From positions 161,306-225,305 of the forward strand of contig SJOL01006405.1 of NCBI GenBank assembly GCA_004794785.1: 64,000 nt of DNA, in the 5' to 3' direction. The notes under the pieces are model-generated. The model made no database searches. It worked only from the letters and a program-made list of their open reading frames with translations, and was not told where the DNA came from. The stretch is from Opisthorchis felineus (Eukaryota > Platyhelminthes > Trematoda > Opisthorchiida > Opisthorchiidae). The position numbers were made by a program, and so were the translations under genes. Shown here one piece after another: positions 52,300 through 64,000 of this stretch (position 1 is its first letter; each line of letters begins with the position of its first letter).

Positions 52300-55200
52300 A
52301 TCGTCCAAGATAATCACTTACTTACCTCAAAAGATCTGACCGAATTTGCGGCCTTCAACGTTCGTAGTCTAATTCAAATTGGGCAACAGGTGTTTCTTGC
52401 TGAAACCTTACTTTCCCTCTTTGTCGATGTATGCTGTGTGAGAAACACACACAAGATCCCACTTCAATCGTGCACCTCAAGCCACTTAGGACGAGCTCAA
52501 CTGTTCCACATGTCAATATTCGGTATCTGGTGATCCTGATGCAATGGCTCGTGGTATCAACGGTGTAGGAGTTGAACTCAGCCCCAAGGCTGAGGACGCT
52601 GTTCGGTTGCCTGGCTCAATTAAGATCAGTGAAAGTTGGCACCGTAAATGGCGTTTCTTCGTCGTATCAGCGTACGCCACGACAGATTGCAGTCCTGAGA
52701 CTGAGAAGGATGAGTTTTATGGAGATCTGATGCGACTGCTTCGGTTAGCAAGAAGGACGGATATAGTAATCCTGACGGGTGATATGAATGCTAAATTTGG
52801 ATGAGTAAGCCCGGAAGAAGCACAGTTAGGCGGTAAATTTGGAGTCGACGCTGAGCGTACGGATAATGGGGAGCACGTGCTTCAGTTGTGTGCAGATCAC
52901 CGTTAAAAACTTCCAGCACAAACGCTCACATAGAGTTACTTGGAGGCCACCAACCGTAAGATAGTCATGGACTCAAATGAACTGTGTGGCCATCAGTTGC
53001 TGATGGTGAGCCTCAGTTGACGATTGCCGTTGCGTCTGAGGTACGCAACTTGACTCTGATCATGCCATTGGGCGGGCCCGGTTATCTCACTTCGCTTTCT
53101 GTCAGCATTACGCGTGCGAAAGCAAAGAAGTTCCATTCATCAAGAGTATCGAGCTGATCTGGCTAGAAAGCCACTGGAAACGCGGACGACAAAGATTGTT
53201 TGCACGTTGAATAGAAGCGAGTTAAAGAACCTATGCTCAACTTTTAGAACTGTCTGTCCAAGTTATCCGACTCGACTAAATGAACGGATGATACCGACGG
53301 GGTCAGAAAAACCTTGTGCTCCCTGTAAAACCATACCAGCAGCTAGCGACTACGATGACGCCCGTATATCCTTCGAACACCGGAGAACCAAGAGCTCGAA
53401 GAATGACAGAGAACGCTGGTGAACTGTGAAGGCCCGGGAAATGGCGAATGCTTTCGCTACAGGCAACAGCCGGGCCATAGTTCAGCCGGTTCGATCAAAC
53501 GGACAAAAGAAGACAAGTGTCAGCGAAACGATATGCGAGAAAGACGGAACGGCAATTCATTCCCTCAATCGTCGTCTTGAGGGATGGGCTGGACACTTCA
53601 AAGAACAGGTCAGTTGGTCCCCTTCAACACAACCGCTGGAGGAACCCAGCGGACCTGAATGGAACATCGACACCAGCCCGCCGTCAACAACAGAAATCCA
53701 GCGCAACATATCGCTCCATCAAAGCGACAGGTCACCTGGCGCGGATAGTCTGCACCCGGCACTCTTCAAAGAAGGCGGTGAGGTCCTGGTGAATAGTCTA
53801 CATATTAGGAACGAAAACGGAACACCAGCCGAATGGATCTCCTCAACAGTCACCCTAGTCTTCAAAAAGGGCGCAAGAACTTCATGCGAAAACCAGCACG
53901 GCATCAGCCTGGTGTCCGTCGCATCTAAGGTGCTCTCCAGCATTATTATGTGCAGGCCGATAAATTATCGGGAGAGAAAGATTAGTGAGAATCAAGTTTG
54001 GTTTCGCCCTGGTCGAGGATGCACCAACCATATCTTTACCTTCAGACAAGGTCTTAAACAGCGCCACTCCTTCAAACGTCCCAATTTGGTCGTTTTCCTA
54101 ACCTGAAAGCTGGTTTTGACTGTCGATCGTCAGAAACTTTGGCGGTGCCTGGCAATCAAGGGTGCTCCTTCCAAATTTATATCGCTTATGATGGCACTGT
54201 ATGCGAACTGCTGTGGGCGTGTACGAGCACACGGTCAGTTCTCGCCTGAGTTCACCACGTCCAGTAGTGTAAGACAAGTCTCCACTCTCCCACCTTTCCT
54301 CTTCAACTTTGTTACTGATGTGCTGCTTGAAATTTCTCTGGGTGCCTCTGAAGTCTCCGGAGTCGAAATGCTCTCGGGACGTCCTCTCACATTGAGTATG
54401 CGGACGATATTCCTCTCCTTGGTTCAGAACCTTCCCAAATGCAAACGATTTTAAATAACCTAAGTAACTCTGCCGCACGGTTTGGCATGCACTTCACACC
54501 TGCGAAGTGTAAAGTGCTACTGCAAGACTAGGTGGGATAAACCCACACCTCATGCTTGCAGTTGAGCCAATCGACGTGGTAGATAAATTTGTTTACCTGG
54601 GCAGCTGTATAAGTTCCGGTGTACTGGCTGGAGGTGAGATTATTTCTCGAAGCGGAAAGGTCAGGGCAGCTTTTGCAAACCACCGACACCTATGGCACCA
54701 ACGTGACGTGAGTTTGTCTGTCAGGGGCAGAGTTGACACTGCGGTGGTGCGATCTATACTGCTTTATGGATCAGAGACATGGCCCCTACGCGCAGAGGAC
54801 ATACGGAAGACGTCAGTGTTTGATCAGCGGTGTCTGCGAAGCATTGGTCAGGTCTGGTGGGAATATCGGATTAGTAATACTGAAGTACGCCAGATGGATC
54901 TCTCCCGCGACAGGTGGACTTACGCTTCGTAGGCTACGCTGATTAGGACATGCCAGAAGACCGTCTGCCTCTTTTCGCCCAACCCTGTGCTGAGTGGAAT
55001 CGACTGAGAGGTGGACAGTGTGACTTGGCAACGAAGTATGAAAACACTAATCGGTAAACTTAGCCGTATCGATAACTGCCGCCTCCCTGGATGGGGACCC
55101 CGGGACTCAACTCATCATAGGTTAATGACACTGGCAGAAATGATCCGATCGGGCAGTCGGTGGCGCTCGTGCATCAAAGCTATCGCCTTCAATACGCAGT

Positions 55201-55352
55201 TACCCAGTTCCCGAACTAAGTGAACATGCCAGCGTCTCCAATGCTTGGCTGTATGTCCCACACACTCTCACTTTCCGGTGATCGAAACTGTAGCAGCCGG
55301 AACCACTATACCTAGGGTTCACGATTTATAGCTGAGAAATTGATTGATTAAT
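52300..55352 (+). mobile_element. RTE-like LINE family 1, nearly full-length, inactive
   Basis: The most complete LINE in the window. The endonuclease N-terminus is near 52,330-52,370 (FAAFNVRSLIQIGQQ). The frame at 52,544-52,804 carries FFVVSAYATTDCSPETEKDE and IVILTGDMNAKFG, the APE-type GDxNA motif, and stops straight after. Decayed linker follows. RT fingers lie at 53,690-54,106 (DRSPGADSLHPALFKEGGEV, FKKGARTSCENQHGISLVSV, VWFRPGRGCTNHIFTFRQG). The motif A region is broken by a stop at 54,104 where family members read DLKAAFDSVDR. Motif B' lies at about 54,255-54,300. The YADDI region near 54,395-54,420 is out of frame. The thumb at 54,552-54,932 is open (FVYLGSCISSGVLAGGE, LLYGSETWPLRAEDIRK). 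The 3' end at about 55,338-55,352 carries the short TTGATTGATT tail. Confidence 0.9.
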
Positions 55353-55717
55353 TGTAAGAAATTGCTGAATGAAAAAGTCATTCGCAGCGAAATCCCGCGG
55401 CTTTCGACCTAAGCCCCTGGAAGGTCTGGAGACCAGATAGTGACGCTAATTATAAGTTCCCCAAGTCAACGATGACCAACCGCCTCGCTGTCACTACACT
55501 GTACTCAGGATGACGGACCAACCAAACAACCACTCTGGTCGGAGATCAGCTCCGATTAGCAGCAAGCACGGTAAAATTCACACAACCACTGATGCAATGA
55601 TTACGTCATCTTAGTCGGTGATGGAACGCTTGCAACCAAATTAATGAGCTCATCATACAATCTACGTCACTTGAGTCACGCCGAACTGTGATCCAGCACC
55701 CCCTCCCCTGTCTGATA

Positions 55718-55722
<5 letters not shown>
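55353..55722. other. Unrecognised DNA
   Basis: No feature recognised between the LINE 3' tail and the TA microsatellite. Confidence 0.35.

Positions 55723-55752
<30 letters not shown>
55723..55752. repeat. (TA)15 microsatellite
   Basis: Thirty bases of perfect TA repeat, 45 bases left of the assembly gap. Such tracts are hard to sequence and may have helped cause the gap. Confidence 0.95.
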
Positions 55753-55753
<1 letters not shown>

Positions 55754-55797
55754 GACCGTTTTCGGCCTTCTTCGGACTAACCAGAGACAGCCCCCCC

Positions 55798-56216
55798 NNN
55801 NNNNNNNNNNNNNNNNNNNNNNNNNNNNNNNNNNNNNNNNNNNNNNNNNNNNNNNNNNNNNNNNNNNNNNNNNNNNNNNNNNNNNNNNNNNNNNNNNNNN
55901 NNNNNNNNNNNNNNNNNNNNNNNNNNNNNNNNNNNNNNNNNNNNNNNNNNNNNNNNNNNNNNNNNNNNNNNNNNNNNNNNNNNNNNNNNNNNNNNNNNNN
56001 NNNNNNNNNNNNNNNNNNNNNNNNNNNNNNNNNNNNNNNNNNNNNNNNNNNNNNNNNNNNNNNNNNNNNNNNNNNNNNNNNNNNNNNNNNNNNNNNNNNN
56101 NNNNNNNNNNNNNNNNNNNNNNNNNNNNNNNNNNNNNNNNNNNNNNNNNNNNNNNNNNNNNNNNNNNNNNNNNNNNNNNNNNNNNNNNNNNNNNNNNNNN
56201 NNNNNNNNNNNNNNNN
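55798..56216. other. Assembly gap (419 N)
   Basis: A run of 419 unknown bases. Open frames that run across it are artefacts. The sequence just right of it (AGATTCAGCTGGGATTCC, then CAAGTCTCTCATCAAAACC) matches the right arm of the Penelope-associated repeat at 36,350-36,390, so the gap probably lies in or beside another copy of that repeat. Confidence 0.95.
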
Positions 56217-56285
56217 AGATTCAGCTGGGATTCCGTCAAGTCTCTCATCAAAACCAAATTGTTGTGCAACGGAACGCAGTTCCGC
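56217..56285. repeat. Penelope-associated terminal repeat fragment
   Basis: Aligns with 36,350-36,415: ATTCAGCTGG, then GTCTCTC, CAAAACCAAATT and TGCAA blocks. It is cut off by the gap on the left. Confidence 0.6.
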
Positions 56286-56439
56286 CGTGTCATATTCTGT
56301 TCCCCTCTGAATAAATCAAAGGAAATAACGCTTTTCACACCTGACGGCAACCCAGCATCCACAGCACATCGACTTATCAGCTCATTGTAAATTTTTTATT
56401 CTAATTATATCGATGAGAAACCGAACTCAATCGTGTGAG

Positions 56440-57400
56440 ACTATAAGAAGAGCTCTTCAGAGGCTCCCGTACACAAAGTAGCGTCCGAAAAGGATGCTTA
56501 CTCTTACCATTCTTATTTAGTTTCGCAACCGATGAGATAATGAGACAAACTCTAAAAGCTAATCAAAATCCTGGTGTTCAATCATCGGCAACGAAAACCT
56601 TGTCGACCCGGAATGTGCAGACACCATTCTCGTTTTCAAAGAGGGCGTAGGTTTCTGGATAAACCGACCAAATTCATCCCATGCTTTGCACCCACAAAGT
56701 GTAAGGTCATGCTTCGGAACATGCAGTCACTAACCACGCTACTTACAATCGAAAGGAGAGGCACTCGAAGTTGTGGAGCGTTTTACGTATCTTGGAAGTT
56801 GTACTAATTCCGAGTGTAGTGTCAAAGCACGAACCTGTAAGCCTTGACTGACGTTTGATAATTAAGGACAAAGCAGTATATACATGAATCTCAAAGGACA
56901 TGTGTATCAGGCTGCAGTACGGGATGTTTTCCTGTGTGACTGAGAAGCGGCTTCTGGGAGCAGGCGAACCGAGAAAACCGTTGTCTCAGCACCACAGCCT
57001 GTGTAGGCTGGTGTCAGCGAATTCGCAACGAGACAATTAGAAAACGAGTGTTTGGTTGCGCTACCGGCAGTTCAATCAAAGAATATATCAAGCACCAAAA
57101 GCTGCGGTTTGGTCATGCATTACGAATGCCGAACCATCATTCACCGAAGAGTGCTGTTTTCAGTGCCCAATTCAAAGTGGTGCAAACAGAGGAGTGGCTA
57201 ACCTTTGACATGGCGGAGGGAAATGGAATCGATTACGAAATGTCCGGATGCTGTCCGTGCTACTCGCCTTCCAGGATGAGTTCCCGTGATCTGCATGCAT
57301 GGTTGGAGACACTGCAAGATATGGCTGCTAATCGATGTCAATAGCGCTCCTGTTGTCAGTTTGTCCAGATTGCCTGAATGAGTGCCTGGAGATATAGACA
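56440..57400 (+). mobile_element. RTE-like LINE family 2, RT fragment (plus strand)
   Basis: From the left: a motif B'-like stretch (RKGCLLLPFLFSFATDEIMR), NQNPGVQ, motif C decayed from YADDI to CADTI within DPECADTILVFKEG, FAPTKCKVMLRNMQSLTT, a shifted thumb region, and an open frame 57,048-57,344 with VFGCATGSSIKEYIKHQKLR, GHALRMPNHHSPKSA and LHAWLETLQDMAANRCQ. It belongs to the same family as the fragments at 15.1-15.5 and 58.6-59.7 kb. Frameshifts and stops show it is inactive. Its 3' end was not defined. Confidence 0.85.
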
Positions 57401-58027
57401 CCTTGGAATGACTGTCGTAGGCTTGCACTAAGTCCCTTCCCCATCCACTTTTCTTCTTTTCTTCCATAAAGGCTCTCAAATAAACAACGGTTGTACAGCA
57501 GCGAATTATCAGTATTCGAATGTTATGCTGTCGGTAATGATGATGTTTCTGGTCTCAATCGAGTTGGAGCACAAAATCGACTGTTTACGGCAAATCGCGC
57601 CTGAGTGAGCATAATTCCCACATCTTAAATACCACAAGAGGACGCGTGAAGTCCACTAGAATGTCCCAGGGCGGAAGGTGTAAAATGGAAATTCGCCCTA
57701 GTTTTGAAGTCCAAGGCTAAGCTCGGGTGTCCCCAACAAGTTTTCACCATCGAGACGGGGAAGTGAAGCAAACACTGAAGGCGACGGCCCAATTAGTTCA
57801 TCGCTGATATTTCTACTTTAGTTGCATTTATTCCCGGGAGTTGTACTCACCACGGCAGTCGGAACAGTGCTCCTTCTGTCCTGTTGCAACCAGAATTCGG
57901 ACAGGATAGGGGTATTGTTCACATGGGTCAGAAACAGCTACCCAATGAACGTGGCGGCTTTGATTCAAGGGAGGTATTGAGTACATCATCATCATCATCA
58001 TTAACACCATAAGGGACCACTAGTGGG
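57401..58027. other. Unrecognised DNA with a short ATC microsatellite
   Basis: No gene seen. A (CAT)-type run of about 18 bp lies near 57,983-58,001. Confidence 0.4.
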
Positions 58028-58241
58028 TTACTGCCGTACAGGGGCGAGATGGCTCACAGGTTAGAGCGCGAATCTGCTGACCGGAAGGTCCGTGGTTCGA
58101 ACCCGACCTTTGCCTCTCGACTTCCCCTGTCTAGGCTTGGGCAACCTGGCAGTATCCCAGCCCTCGTGCTTCCTTCTGGTGGCATGGCAGTTAGGCACCG
58201 AAAGGGTGCTACAGCTGAACGATTTTTTTTACTGCCGTACA
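58028..58241 (+). mobile_element. tRNA-derived SINE, copy 7, with perfect 13-bp target-site duplication
   Basis: The SINE itself is 58,041-58,228. It has box A (TGGCTCACAGGTTAGAGCGC), box B (GGTTCGAACCC), a body with TAGGCTTGGGCAACCTGGCA and GTTAGGCACCGAAAGGGTGC, and a T-rich tail after GAACGA. It is flanked by identical TTACTGCCGTACA at 58,028-58,040 and 58,229-58,241. The intact duplication and clean boxes mark a recent insertion by LINE machinery. Confidence 0.95.
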
Positions 58242-61200
58242 ACCATGTCAACTCACATGAATAAAGCCGTATAACGTATAGAAAAAAAGGGACAGGGAAG
58301 TGGACCTAAGACCAACCTACTAAAGACATCCGACATGCCTACAACTCCAATATTCACTGAGACAATCTGAATAGGAAGGAACAGGAAGAATGCCCCCAAC
58401 ATCGGTTAGTCCCCATATACTTGTGTCCCAAGCCAAGCACACGGAAGGTAATTTGGGCCCCATCCTCAAAGGCGAACAGTATCGGCAGCAGCAAACTTTC
58501 CTAAAACTCTTCATTCTGAGCGTCTATCAATCCAAGTCAGGCATGGAAAACAGCACTTCTCGGCGGACAGCAAATCTGCGCATGGCCCAGTCACCTTGGC
58601 TTGCAGTGTTGGATGTATTCCTTCAGTGAAGTATCGTCTGATTCGCTTTTTCACCACCCAGTTGCGAATTCGCTGATGTCAGCAATGGTTCTGAGAATGG
58701 TGGTAAAAAACCTGATGATGTCTCAGATACTTCGCCCGAAATGGCCAAGTCTCACAGCCATATAACAATACAGCTCGCAACATAGTCTGAAACGTGCGTT
58801 CTGAGACACGGTGGTATGCCTTTCTGAGGCCACAAGTAGCGCAAACTGGCAAAAGCAATTCCAGCCTTTGAGAATAATACATTCAGTTCGTCCGTCACAC
58901 CACCGGCAGAGCTAATGCAACTTCCAAGATACATATGGTGTCCCACAAATTCCAGTGTAACTTCTTGAATTCTCAAATGCATGTTCAGACTGTAAGTCGG
59001 GAACATGACTTTGCGCTTAATGGGTGAGAAACACGTGCCGAATGAATAGGTGATCTAGGTCACTTTATCTGGTAATGGCTGCGCCTCCTGTCTCTTTTCG
59101 GGATTGAGAGTAAGGTTGTCTGCATATGCCAAGAAAACAAGGTTCTCGCTCGAAAAGCCGAACACCGGGGTTTTGAAGACCTTCCAGCGCTTGCCTTATT
59201 GCCTCATTGATAATGAGAGTCGCCGTCGTCGTTCAGCTGTAGCACCGTTTTGGTACCTAGTTGCCGTGCCAAAGGAGGGCACGAGGGCTAAGGTACTGCC
59301 AGGTTGCCCAAGAAGACAGGGTTAGTCGAGATGCTGAGGTCGAGTTTGAACCACGGACCTTCTGGTCCGTAAGATGGCGCCTTAACCACTGAGCTATATC
59401 GAGTAAACAAAACTGGAAAGAGTAGACATTGTTGTCGGACGCCAATGTTGTAGGAAAGGGTATGGAAAGCTCCCAATATAACGCACCCATAAATATGTGA
59501 ATACAGAGAGCATACCATATTCGCGAACTTCTGAGGCATACCCTATCGGATAAGCTTGTTGAAAAGAACACACCGGTCGAGAGAATCGAGCGCACTATTG
59601 AATTCAGAAACACACTGAAAGCATTTTAACGGTCTTTGAGAGTACTATGACCACAGTCTGTTTGGGCGTAAGCTGGCACAATGAACAGCAGTGATCATCG
59701 ATGCGCTTACGAGATATTATCAGACGCCACAAAACGAACAGCACAGAAACGATTAGCAACTGGCAACCACTCAAGCAGAGACCCTTTAGCTTGGTGGATC
59801 ATCATAGGTAAGCAGGCGAATGCGAGAGGAAACAGATGGTGAGGTCAATTAAACAACACATGCATCCTCATTCCAGAAAGACAGCACACATCAATAGAAA
59901 GCGAATCCAGTGTACACTCAAAGGCGGTCTCTTGTCTAGCTTGTTCTAGGGCGTAAACGTTCGTTCAGCTGTAGCACCCTTTCGGTGCCTAACTGCCATG
60001 CCACCAGAAGGAAGCACGAGGGCTGGGATACTGCCAGGTTGCCCAAGCCTAGACAGGGGAAGTCGAGAGGCAGAGGTCGGGTTCGAACCACGGACCTTCT
60101 GGTCAGTAAATACGCGCTCTAACCACTGAACCATCTCGCCGCGCCCCCTGGGCGTAAACGTTACGGGCTGTCAGATGAACTGAGCGTCCGTGTTTGGATT
60201 GTCTAAGACCGAGTTATCTGTAGACTTACCAGCCAACGCCAGTGGGAGAAGGGTGAATGTTAGTACTTAGAAATGAGCTCACTGTGTCGCTGGCAACGGG
60301 GTATAGCCAGGTGAGAAGCGTGAATGTGTGAAAGGGAGGTATCAGCAGCAAGCATGAAGTGTCATGGATGGGGTGTGACCTCTCGCTGGTAGGCTTGTCG
60401 TACCCTCATAAGGAAGCTTACTAATCTTTGCTCCTTACTCGAAACTCATACCTCGATCACGGCCACATGAAGCTGCTTTGATACAACAGTGGTCGCACAC
60501 CAGTAAGTTGTTTTGGCATAAGGGCAACATGGTTTGAGGGTGATCTATTACTTCGTTTGCCTTGCGTACTGTGATCGATTGTGCGACACCACTACGTCCT
60601 CTTCAGAGTAGCCTAAGTGGCGAGGTAGGCGAAATGTGACTTATCAGAAGGGTATTGTTCTTGCCTTCGGTTCACAATACCTAAATCTGATTCCACCTTT
60701 CGTTTCAACCGCACAATGACAGCGAATCGAACCTTGAATACCAATGACTACATGCTTGCCGGTTGTTCCCAGCTCTCGTAGTTGTAGTTTAAACGTATAT
60801 CTATCGCTGTAGCATCTCACGTGCTTTCAATACACGCCGTGGTTATATCGCTAACGGCAACTTAGCCGACTGTCAAATCGAACTACAATCCGGAGGACCG
60901 AGTTACTGCAAACCACTGTGACCATTGGTGCCGCTCCGGGTACTGGACATGCTAGCCGACAAGTCGGGGTTTCTGTGGCCCTGCACTCGGCTAGAAACAT
61001 TACGCGGAACCACCACTAACGGAGTGTTTTCGTCCAGTTACTACCCAGATTGTCTACGCGTCTAAAGGTGGCCACTTCATGTTGTTTGTGGCATCCTGGG
61101 ACCAAGTCCCTTCCCAACACGCCTTTTTTTCTGCTTTGTGTATTATAATAAAATTTGTGACTTTAGTCAGTGGAACGTCGGTGGACATACGAAAATTAGG

Positions 61201-64000
61201 TGAGTCCGAAAAAGCCGAGCGAAGACGGGCAGTTAATTGCAAAGTAGCTTCAACTGAAGTAAACCGTGTATCGGAGTATGGTGTTTTAAATACCAGTTCC
61301 GTTCACCAAGGGTATTCAGAACATCATCATCGACAGCATGACATCAGTCTTGAACAATGATTCTTCGCTGCCGTACTATGTGCAATTCATGGTTGTACGT
61401 GGGTTGGGATGCTGCCAGGGCGCCCACACGTAGACAGGAAGACGATTAGGGTCCTCAACTAAAGCCTTTGGCTCAAAAGCTGACCGCAAGGCAGCGGTGT
61501 TTGGCGGGAAATGCAAGTGCACTGCCATTTTTATAGAACAAGTCGCCACACATGCTCCAAACCCTAACCTGGAAGACCAGGAGACTGTGTTCGTCAGACC
61601 TCTAACCATTGACCAACCTGGTAATGACTGCGTCACGCGGATACCCTCTGTATAGATCAGTGGGTCGCGGAAGCACACAAACTGTCACATCACGGTAAGG
61701 TTCTGTCTCTTCGTGACAGATGCAGAACAGGGGAGTTTCAGCGACTCGTTGGGAGGATTCCTAGTCAGTTCGAACGCTGAATTGTTGTTTGTCCATTTTG
61801 GCAGGGAGTGGAAGAGCAATGCAAGAGAGACAGTAGCCTCGATGCAGGAATGCCACTAGTCGTATGAAAGGGCCATATCTCACAGGGATACTGTCCGTTC
61901 GGTAGACACGTTCCCGGATCCCCATTAGAGGGGACGGTAGTTACCAACGCGAGTGGGCTAATCGACAAGGACTTTCACACTTTCCTACCAAGTCTTGAAA
62001 TAACCGTCCGAAACACACCTGGGCGAAAACGGTTGTGCCAGGCCAATGGTCCTCTGGCATAGAGTTCACGGACTAACAAAAGCAGCTTACGGAGTGTGAC
62101 CAGCTGCTCTATCGATGGAAGGCCATCTTTCCTGAAAACCAGCTGGCGTAATTCTAATGTTCCCAATAGACCCGCGTAATGTTTCGGATGCACGAATGGT
62201 CAAACACAGGTTACTAGATATGCACGTGCAAACTGACTACCGAGCATGCGTAGGACACTCACTGAGCGAGTTCAGTCTTCAGCGGCAGTTGCTGTTGGCT
62301 GCGCTATGCCACCATGGATGCTAATCCATTATGTGCATCGAGCGGCATTCACACTCAGGGAGATGAGCTGCCAAAGCGACCAGGTTTTCTGGTAGTTTTC
62401 ATATTCGTTCCAAAAAACTGCGTCGTTTCCACAAAGTGGGGATGGGGAAAAAGGGCTCTGCGAAGCAGGAGCTTCCGAAACGCGATGTGGTCAAACTAAT
62501 GCAAACTACAAAGTGGTTCACACCAGTTTCCACCGGAAATTATCGACCTGACCAAGTCCAACAGACAAGTGGCCCACAAATGGACACAGAGGCGAGTTTT
62601 CACCATGAAGTAACCTCGGGATCATGATTTTTAATTAACCTCGTGATCCTATAGAAATGGAACCAGGCAGTAGTTTCTGAAATGTGAACACTGCCGTGGT
62701 TGAGCACTGCTGCAATCTATGGTTGGGATCACCCTACAAACGAGGGGGTCAACTCACGAGCATCAAACGGCTGATCACTAAATTCGATGGCCGGCTAGCG
62801 AATAAGGTCTGCCGTAAGGCTGTTGATATGGTGCGCCAGGAGATCCATGGTGTGCTGGCATCATATTGACTCCGCCCTGGTAGCCAGACATAGGCATGTT
62901 TCCGCCACGCATCGAAGGTCCATAATTTCGCATATTCATTGCCTCGTGAGCTGGAGGATACGCCCAGCCTACAAATCATTGCGTGAGAAATGACACTTAC
63001 CCCAAGGATTCGGTGGCATATGCATGTGCATGGGCGGCTGCATTGGGGGCATAGGGCGGGGAGGCTGCTGGGGTAGCTTTGGAACTGCTGACCCAATCGT
63101 TACTTCACAATCATCGATCCTCTGTTTCTTTCCAACAAGTGTAGCAGCTACTTCTGCATCCTCGAATGTCACGAACGCGAAGGATCGGAAGGGTTTGGGG
63201 ACAAATACGTCGACGACCTGCAAGATGAAAACACCTAAAGTGTACAACTAACTTTTCCAAACTCTGAGAAGTAATCTCGTAGGACGTCTGGGGTTATGCT
63301 TTCAGATAAACCACCAACATGAACCTTTCGACTGACTTCCTGCTTATCACCCTCAAGCTGCAAGAATCATTAAACGGAACAGCTATTACTTTGGACATAG
63401 GGACACGGACATCGCACCATCTTCCATCAATGTAGTGTCGCTCTGCAAGACACGCTGGCTGGGACTCGTACGCACCAAACCTAATGAACCCGTATCCCTT
63501 ACTCTGTTGACTACCGGGATGTCTTTTAACCTGACGGAGTGAAATAACAGTTTTGACCTACTTGAACCATAACTAGTTCCCCGTACTTTGAAAAATACTC
63601 ACGCAGAGTGGTCTCATCTGTCTTCCAAGCCAAGTTGAGAACAATAAGATCGGTGCATTTCCTGCCTTCCACCTTCTTCGACTTAGCGGATTGTGAATCC
63701 TGGTCTTCCTCTACCTTACGCTTTTTATCGGCTAAAAAGCGAAGGTTAAAACTGACCTACACCTACCTTTTGGGAACGCACAAATGTATGAGTGAACCCA
63801 ACCGTCTTCGGGGGCGTAGAGTCTACCTTCATTCAATCGTACGCCGCGGAAGCATCCGGAGTCTGGAGCGAGATATTTTAGACCCGTCGCCTTGGGAAAA
63901 ACCGAATTTAAGGTCGTGAGCAGTACGGTGCCATCCGCCTCCATCGGCACCTCAATAGGGCTTTCGTCTTCATCCTCACTGACACGAATGTACTGCACGC

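Overview
This is a 64 kb piece of a repeat-rich animal genome, most probably a parasitic flatworm (trematode or cestode). There are no bacterial operons or ribosome-binding sites. Two real protein genes are recognisable. One is a small InaF-motif membrane protein near 24.8 kb. The other is a TDP-43 (TARDBP) orthologue on the minus strand at the right edge, split by five GT-AG introns of only 31-35 nt. Very short introns, RTE/CR1-type LINEs, Penelope-like elements and hammerhead ribozymes together fit Platyhelminthes. The species is inference only.

Layout, left to right. 0.6-5.7 kb: a CR1-like LINE 3' end and a decayed CR1-like LINE with endonuclease and reverse transcriptase (RT) remnants. 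6.2-10 kb: two inverted copies of an unknown repeat. 10.7-12.9 kb: another CR1-like LINE, minus strand. 13.5-13.9 kb: a diverged tandem repeat of about 127 bp. 15-16.3 kb: an RTE-like LINE fragment and a tRNA-like SINE head. 16.3-23.1 kb: essentially unrecognised DNA with one imperfect hairpin. 23.1-24.6 kb: a CR1-like LINE, followed within 200 bp by the InaF gene. 25.5-27.6 kb: a cluster of tRNA-derived SINEs. 27.8-30.2 kb: two RTE-like LINEs head to head, forming a roughly 1 kb inverted repeat. 30.9-38.4 kb: Penelope-like elements (RT plus GIY-YIG endonuclease), their inverted terminal sequences and hammerhead-like motifs. 38.4-47.1 kb and 47.4-52.3 kb: mostly unrecognised. 47.1-47.4 kb: two hammerhead motifs in opposite orientation. 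52.3-55.4 kb: the most complete RTE-like LINE. 55.7-56.2 kb: a (TA)15 tract and a 419-base assembly gap. 56.4-60.2 kb: a second RTE-like family plus SINEs, two of which keep perfect 13-bp target-site duplications and one of which sits inside a LINE. 62.8-64 kb: TARDBP.

The mobile elements are nearly all dead, with stops, frameshifts and lost catalytic residues. The SINEs are the youngest insertions. The closest thing to an unusual system is the family of hammerhead-ribozyme-like motifs beside Penelope-like elements. At least four recognisable copies and one half copy lie in this window, one with intact core residues.
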